NCBI GenBank assembly: GCA_016873405.1
Contig: VGXH01000057.1
Location: forward strand, 1 to 8,600
Origin: a bacterium
GTDB taxonomy: Bacteria; Krumholzibacteriota; Krumholzibacteria; LZORAL124-64-63
Direction of reading: 5' to 3'
Length of the DNA stretch: 8,600 bases
The notes beneath the pieces were generated by a model. It was not told the DNA's origin. It saw only the letters and a program-made list of their open reading frames with translations, and did no database searches. Below are positions 5,753 to 8,600 of this stretch, one piece after another. Each line of letters opens with the position of its first letter. The stretch's first letter is position 1. A program made the position numbers and the translations under genes.

Positions 5753-6646
5753 TCACAGGAGCCGCAGCGCTCCGGGCAGCACGCGAACTTCCAGGCTGGT
5801 GTGCTTGCCGCAGTACTCCCCGTCCGCGTAGACGGGGATCGGCTCGGTGGCCCGCAGCGACAGCCGTTCCGTCGTCGCGCGGCCGAGGCGCCTGTCGCGC
5901 GGCTCGCGACCGCGCAGCACCGGCCCCAGCGCCGTCACGAGGCCGAGCCGGCCCATGGCGCCGACGGTCACCAGGTCGAGCTGGCCGTCGTCCGTCCGCG
6001 CGGCCGGGCAGAGCCGGAACGCGCCGCCGACGCGGCTGCCGTTCAGCAGCGCCCCCGAGACGAGCCGCCCCGCGAACGAGCCGCCGTCCCAGGCCAGGTC
6101 CACCTCGTAGGTGCGCAGCGCGGCCAGCGCGCGGCCCAGCGCCACGAAGTAGAGCGCCGGCCCGCGCACCACGCGCACGCGGTGGCTGAGGCGGTTGACC
6201 TCCGCCTCGAAACCGAAGCCGAGGTTGTTGTGGAAGCGCCCGCCTTCCCAGATCCCGATATCGACCCGGGTCTCTCGTCCTTCGGCGACGCGCGCCACCG
6301 CCGCTGCGAGCCTGTCGCCAGGCCTGTGGTGCCTGGAGAGCCCGTGCTGCCAGGCGAAGTCGTCGCCGCTGCCGGCGGGAATGACGCCCAGGCTCTGCCG
6401 CTCCAGGTCCAGGCCCTGCAGCACCTCGTGCACGGTGCCGTCGCCGCCGACGGCGACGATCAGGTCGCCGTCCGCCGCACGCGCCAATTCGGTCGCGTGG
6501 CCGGAGCGCTCGGTCCAGGCCAGGTCGACCGCGAGTCCATGGACCGCGAAGGCGCGCCGCAGCCGCTCGGCGAGCGGCCCCGCGCCGGACCCGTGGCGGC
6601 CGCGCCCGGCGCGCGGGTTCACGATCAGCAACGGCTTTGCGTTCAT
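5753..6646 (-). CDS. Diacylglycerol/lipid kinase family protein (YegS/DgkB-like)
   Basis: The ATG at 6646 starts MNAKPLLIVNPRAGRGRHG, the usual N-terminus of the DAGK catalytic domain, and gives 297 residues, normal for YegS/DgkB types. The open frame upstream to 6739 is not family-like. Motifs: VNPRAGRG (9-16), the nucleotide-binding GGDGT (67-71) followed by VHEVLQGL, and IPAGSGDDFAW (89-99), where most relatives have GTGNDFAR. NNLGFGFEAEV (phosphate/lipid region) and the late VYADGEYCG also match. It should phosphorylate a lipid such as diacylglycerol at the cytosolic membrane face using ATP; a sphingoid or undecaprenol-like substrate is possible. No strong Shine-Dalgarno is seen. The gene probably forms an operon with the metalloenzyme downstream and is divergent from the secreted protein at 6888. 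Confidence 0.92.
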   Translation of the reverse strand: MNAKPLLIVNPRAGRGRHGSGAGPLAERLRRAFAVHGLAVDLAWTERSGHATELARAADGDLIVAVGGDGTVHEVLQGLDLERQSLGVIPAGSGDDFAWQHGLSRHHRPGDRLAAAVARVAEGRETRVDIGIWEGGRFHNNLGFGFEAEVNRLSHRVRVVRGPALYFVALGRALAALRTYEVDLAWDGGSFAGRLVSGALLNGSRVGGAFRLCPAARTDDGQLDLVTVGAMGRLGLVTALGPVLRGREPRDRRLGRATTERLSLRATEPIPVYADGEYCGKHTSLEVRVLPGALRLL

Positions 6647-6803
6647 GTCGCGAACATGAGGTCCGGCGGGGAATCCGTCCAGCGAATCATCGCCAGGCGT
6701 CGGGGCGCGGCCGGAGAACGGCAACATGTGGCGCCACAATGCGTTGACCCTGCATGGCGCCTTGTCGTGGCCAGGTTCCGCCGGAGCCGCCGCCGCGAGC
6801 GGA

Positions 6804-6832
6804 TTGACAGCGGGCGCGCGTAGTGGGACAAT
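6804..6832 (+). promoter_or_regulatory. Sigma70-type promoter for the secreted protein gene
   Basis: A perfect -35 TTGACA (6804-6809) is followed at 17-nt spacing by GACAAT (6827-6832), which matches 4 of 6 positions of TATAAT. Transcription would begin near 6839, leaving a leader of about 50 nt before the ATG at 6888. The rest of the 241-nt divergent region (6647-6887) holds no gene, only a 12-bp palindrome (TGTGGCGCCACA, 6727-6738). Confidence 0.6.
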
Positions 6833-6887
6833 GCCGCAGGGGATCTCGCCTTCACTTCATGGAAGATGCAGTCAGGGGGAACAAGGT

Positions 6888-7505
6888 ATGAGAACCAGAT
6901 TACTCATGGGCTTGCTGCCGGTTGTCGTCGTCGCGCTCCTGGGGTCGGCCGTCCAGGCCCAGTCCGTCACGTACTGCAGCACCTTCAACGGCCCGTTCAG
7001 GGCGTTCTCGTTGACCGTGCCGCGCTACGACCTGACGAGCTTTCCGCTGCTTGACGCCGACGTCGTGCTGGACGTGACGTACGCCGGCCAGTTGGTCGGC
7101 GAGAACGTCGATCCTCTCGAGCCGTGCGACTGGGCCTTCGGGCTGGATCTGCGCGTCAGGAGCCAGGACCTTACCGGGGCCGTCTTCTCGTTCAGCGAGC
7201 ATCTCGAGGCGTCCGGCTCGCTCGGCGTGGCCGGCGGCGCCGAGCCGTACACGGTGACGTTGCCTTTCGCCGGCACGCTGGCCAATGACGCGGTGATCGC
7301 GTGGAATTCGCTGGCGAGCTTCTACGCCGACCAGACGCTGAACTTCACGACGCCCGGATTCGGCGGCGTGTACTTCATGTTCGGGCAGGGCGTCTTCAGC
7401 TGGGCGTTCACCGTCTCGGCGCAGGTTTGCGTGACCTACACCTACGACCCCGCCATCGAGGTGGCGGAGACGAGCTTCGGCGCTCTCAAGGCCATGTACC
7501 GCTGA
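6888..7505 (+). CDS. Secreted protein with choice-of-anchor E-like domain
   Basis: The ATG at 6888 has AGGGGGA (6874-6880) at 7-nt spacing and gives 205 residues. A Sec signal peptide is clear: basic MRTR, hydrophobic LLMGLLPVVVVALLGSA, likely cleavage after AVQA (A24). The mature part is beta-rich. Its pattern (FSLTVPRYDLTSFPLLDADVVLDVTY near the start, an ENVD segment, and VCVTYTYDP at the end) resembles the choice-of-anchor E domain as I recall it. Cysteines are C30, C80 and C181. There is no C-terminal transmembrane helix and no PEP-CTERM, LPXTG or lipobox; instead the protein ends in AETSFGALKAMYR, which could be a sorting tail or a lineage-specific motif. It should be exported to the periplasm or beyond. 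It has its own promoter and a hairpin after the stop. The exact role is unknown. Confidence 0.72.
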   Translation: MRTRLLMGLLPVVVVALLGSAVQAQSVTYCSTFNGPFRAFSLTVPRYDLTSFPLLDADVVLDVTYAGQLVGENVDPLEPCDWAFGLDLRVRSQDLTGAVFSFSEHLEASGSLGVAGGAEPYTVTLPFAGTLANDAVIAWNSLASFYADQTLNFTTPGFGGVYFMFGQGVFSWAFTVSAQVCVTYTYDPAIEVAETSFGALKAMYR

Positions 7506-7550
7506 GCGCGAACGCAGCGGCGACCGCCGCCCCCATGATGGTGCAGAACC

Positions 7551-7580
7551 GGCGCCGCGACCCGCATCTGTCGCGGCGCC
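7551..7580 (+). terminator. Perfect 11-bp inverted repeat after the secreted protein gene
   Basis: GGCGCCGCGAC (7551-7561) and GTCGCGGCGCC (7570-7580) are exact reverse complements around an 8-nt loop, 45 nt after the stop at 7505. The stem is very stable, but no U-run follows (CGTCTGTGG), so it may be a transcript-end stabiliser, a Rho-dependent stop aid, or part of the structured leader of the next gene. Confidence 0.5.
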
Positions 7581-7581
7581 C

Positions 7582-7612
7582 GTCTGTGGAGCAGGGAAGC
7601 TCCGCGACAGAC
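7582..7612 (+). promoter_or_regulatory. Second structured hairpin with alternative pairing, upstream of the lipoprotein
   Basis: GTCTGT (7582-7587) pairs with ACAGAC (7607-7612), and GGAGC (7588-7592) with GCTCC (7599-7603), with a GCG bulge and AGGGAA loop. In addition, TCTGTCGCGG (7567-7576) is exactly complementary to CCGCGACAGA (7602-7611), a pairing that would break both this hairpin and the one at 7551-7580. That is an attenuator-like geometry, but function is inferred only. Confidence 0.35.
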
Positions 7613-7698
7613 CGGCCGCGGGCGCCGGCCGCGGGGTGTCTTGACGCCTGCCCGCCGGGCGCCGTAAGATGATCACGGGCAAGAAGGGGTGCCGACCC

Positions 7699-8202
7699 GT
7701 GAAGCTCATCTACCGTTGCCTGTGCACCGTCCTCGGCGCCATCCTCGGCGCCGGGTGCAGCAACGACCCTGGCGAACCCGTCGAATACGGACCGATGCCG
7801 GAATACGGCGTGCCGACCGGCAAGGTCCGCGTTGACGGCCGCGTTCTCGACCGGGCAGGAACGCCGATCCCCGGCATCGAAGTCGCTTTCGCCGCCGGAG
7901 CGGCCGACACCTCCGACGGCGGCGGCGCCTGGTCGATCACGGCAGACGACATCCACATCCCCTGCGCCGGCGACGGCGCGCGCGCGTGCACCGTGGTCGC
8001 GACCGACATCGACGGCGCCGTCCACGGCGGCCCCTACCCGAGCGTCGAGACGACGCTGCACCTGAACCGGACCAGTCCGGGCCAGGGCTCCTGGGACCAA
8101 GGCACCTGGGAACAGCACGGCCTGGACATCGCGATGGACGATGCGGTCGAGTACGGACCGCCCCGGGCCCGCGGGCCCGCGCCGGGCGGTCCCGGGCGTT
8201 GA
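7699..8202 (+). CDS. Putative lipoprotein of the radical SAM/lipoprotein system
   Basis: I prefer GTG 7699 (AAGGGG at 7684-7689, 9-nt spacing), giving MKLIYRCLCTVLGAILGAGC, a compact type II signal peptide with lipobox LGAGC and the lipidated Cys at residue 20 of 167. ATG 7669 would add 10 residues and is the alternative. The mature protein begins SNDPGEPVEYGPMPEYGVPTGKVRV..., then an Ig/carboxypeptidase-regulatory-like stretch (GRVLDRAGTPIPGIEVAF, TSDGGGAWSI) and VVATDIDGAVHGGPYPS. The EYG.P tag, the G.PI.GI segment and DIDG..(N/H)GG are what I recall from the lipoproteins paired with a radical SAM protein in Bacteroidota. The adjacent overlapping rSAM gene supports this. It should be anchored in the outer or inner membrane. 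It may be the modified substrate (inference). The C-terminus repeats VEYGP and ends in a Gly/Pro/Arg-rich tail. Confidence 0.82.
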   Translation: MKLIYRCLCTVLGAILGAGCSNDPGEPVEYGPMPEYGVPTGKVRVDGRVLDRAGTPIPGIEVAFAAGAADTSDGGGAWSITADDIHIPCAGDGARACTVVATDIDGAVHGGPYPSVETTLHLNRTSPGQGSWDQGTWEQHGLDIAMDDAVEYGPPRARGPAPGGPGR

Positions 8203-8600
8203 ACGCGCTGAGGGACCGCGGCCCGGCCGGGCTCTGGCTCCACCGCAGGTTGCTGCCGATGCACCAGTCGGCCCAACGGCGGCTCCACGACCTGAATTAC
8301 CTCTTCTTCGAGATCACCCAGCGCTGCAATCTGGCCTGTCGCCACTGCGGCAGCGACTGCGCCTCCGATGTCTCGCAGCCTGACCTGCCCGCGGCAAGCA
8401 TCCTGGCCGTCCTGGCCGGGATCAAGCGACGGCACGACCCGGCCCGCCTCACGGTGGCCCTGACCGGCGGAGAGCCGCTTCTCTATCCGGGCTTCTTCGA
8501 GCTGGGCGCGGCCATCACCGCGCTGGGCTACCCGTGGGGCATGGTCTCCAACGGCTGGGCCTGGACTCCGGCCAAGGTGGAGGCGGCGCGCCAGTCGGGC
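8199..8600 (+). CDS. Radical SAM protein partnered with the lipoprotein (3' end outside window)
   Basis: The frame is open to the window edge: 134 residues if started at TTG 8199, which overlaps the lipoprotein stop (TTGA). ATG 8259 is an alternative start but would cut an N-terminal helix (LWLHRRLLPMHQSAQRRL) that I expect in relatives. The radical SAM cluster motif is C43-NLA-C47-RH-C50, directly followed by GSDC (51-54), characteristic of this group. GGEPLLYPG (the SAM-binding GGE motif) and MVSNGWAW follow as in the radical SAM barrel. It would use a [4Fe-4S] cluster and SAM to generate a 5'-deoxyadenosyl radical in the cytosol. The overlap implies coupled expression with the lipoprotein. 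The C-terminal region, including any SPASM-type cluster domain, is outside the window. The reaction is unknown. Confidence 0.92.
   Translation, partial: MNALRDRGPAGLWLHRRLLPMHQSAQRRLHDLNYLFFEITQRCNLACRHCGSDCASDVSQPDLPAASILAVLAGIKRRHDPARLTVALTGGEPLLYPGFFELGAAITALGYPWGMVSNGWAWTPAKVEAARQSG

Noticed and set aside
4814..6823. 669-codon plus-strand open frame
   Set aside because: Antisense shadow of the metalloenzyme and lipid kinase, both of which have clear catalytic motifs.
8165..8178. Self-complementary GGGCCCGCGGGCCC as a terminator before the radical SAM gene
   Set aside because: It lies inside the lipoprotein coding end, has no U-run, and the next gene overlaps by 4 nt, so coupled translation is more likely than termination.

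Overview
This is a high-GC bacterial window (about 70% by eye) with tightly packed genes. All ten complete stop codons of the called genes are TGA. The organism cannot be named from the sequence. A bacilliredoxin, a radical-SAM/lipoprotein pair of the kind best known from Bacteroidota, and a secreted protein with a choice-of-anchor E-like fold suggest a high-GC lineage near the FCB group (Krumholzibacteriota- or Eisenbacteria-like). That placement is inference only.

Layout, left to right. (1) Positions 1-1683, + strand: the 3' end of a sulfatase-like gene, overlapped by 4 nt by a guanine deaminase (guaD), then a zinc/cation diffusion facilitator with a 12-bp-periodic His-rich array. (2) 1684-4686, + strand: an AT-rich promoter/operator island (about 1706-1745), then three closely spaced genes: a BrxA/BrxB-type bacilliredoxin, a two-domain A-type iron-sulfur carrier (HesB/IscA-like), and a YgfZ protein fused to a C-terminal TPR region. 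Together they look like a thiol-redox and Fe-S maturation/repair operon. (3) 4700-6646, - strand: a YegS/DAGK-type lipid kinase followed by an iPGM/alkaline-phosphatase-superfamily metalloenzyme. (4) 6647-7505: a promoter and a secreted protein of choice-of-anchor E type with a distinctive C-terminal tail. (5) 7506-8600: a strongly structured intergenic region, a putative lipoprotein, and the start of a radical SAM protein (CxxxCxxC then GSDC), cut off by the window end. Genes 7699-8202 and 8199-8600 resemble the rSAM/lipoprotein system, whose function is unknown.

The most notable observation is an in-frame TGA at codon 29 of the A-type carrier gene (2327-2329). The start at 2243 has a good Shine-Dalgarno. 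The reading frame is open on both sides of the TGA, coding character continues without a break, and the TGA sits in a G-R-(TGA)-D context where I expect Cys in relatives. This makes the gene a candidate new selenoprotein, with a nonsense mutation or sequencing error as the main alternative. Other points worth following are the YgfZ-TPR fusion, the VEYGP motif at both ends of the lipoprotein, the C-terminal tail of the secreted protein, and the mutually exclusive RNA pairings at 7551-7612.
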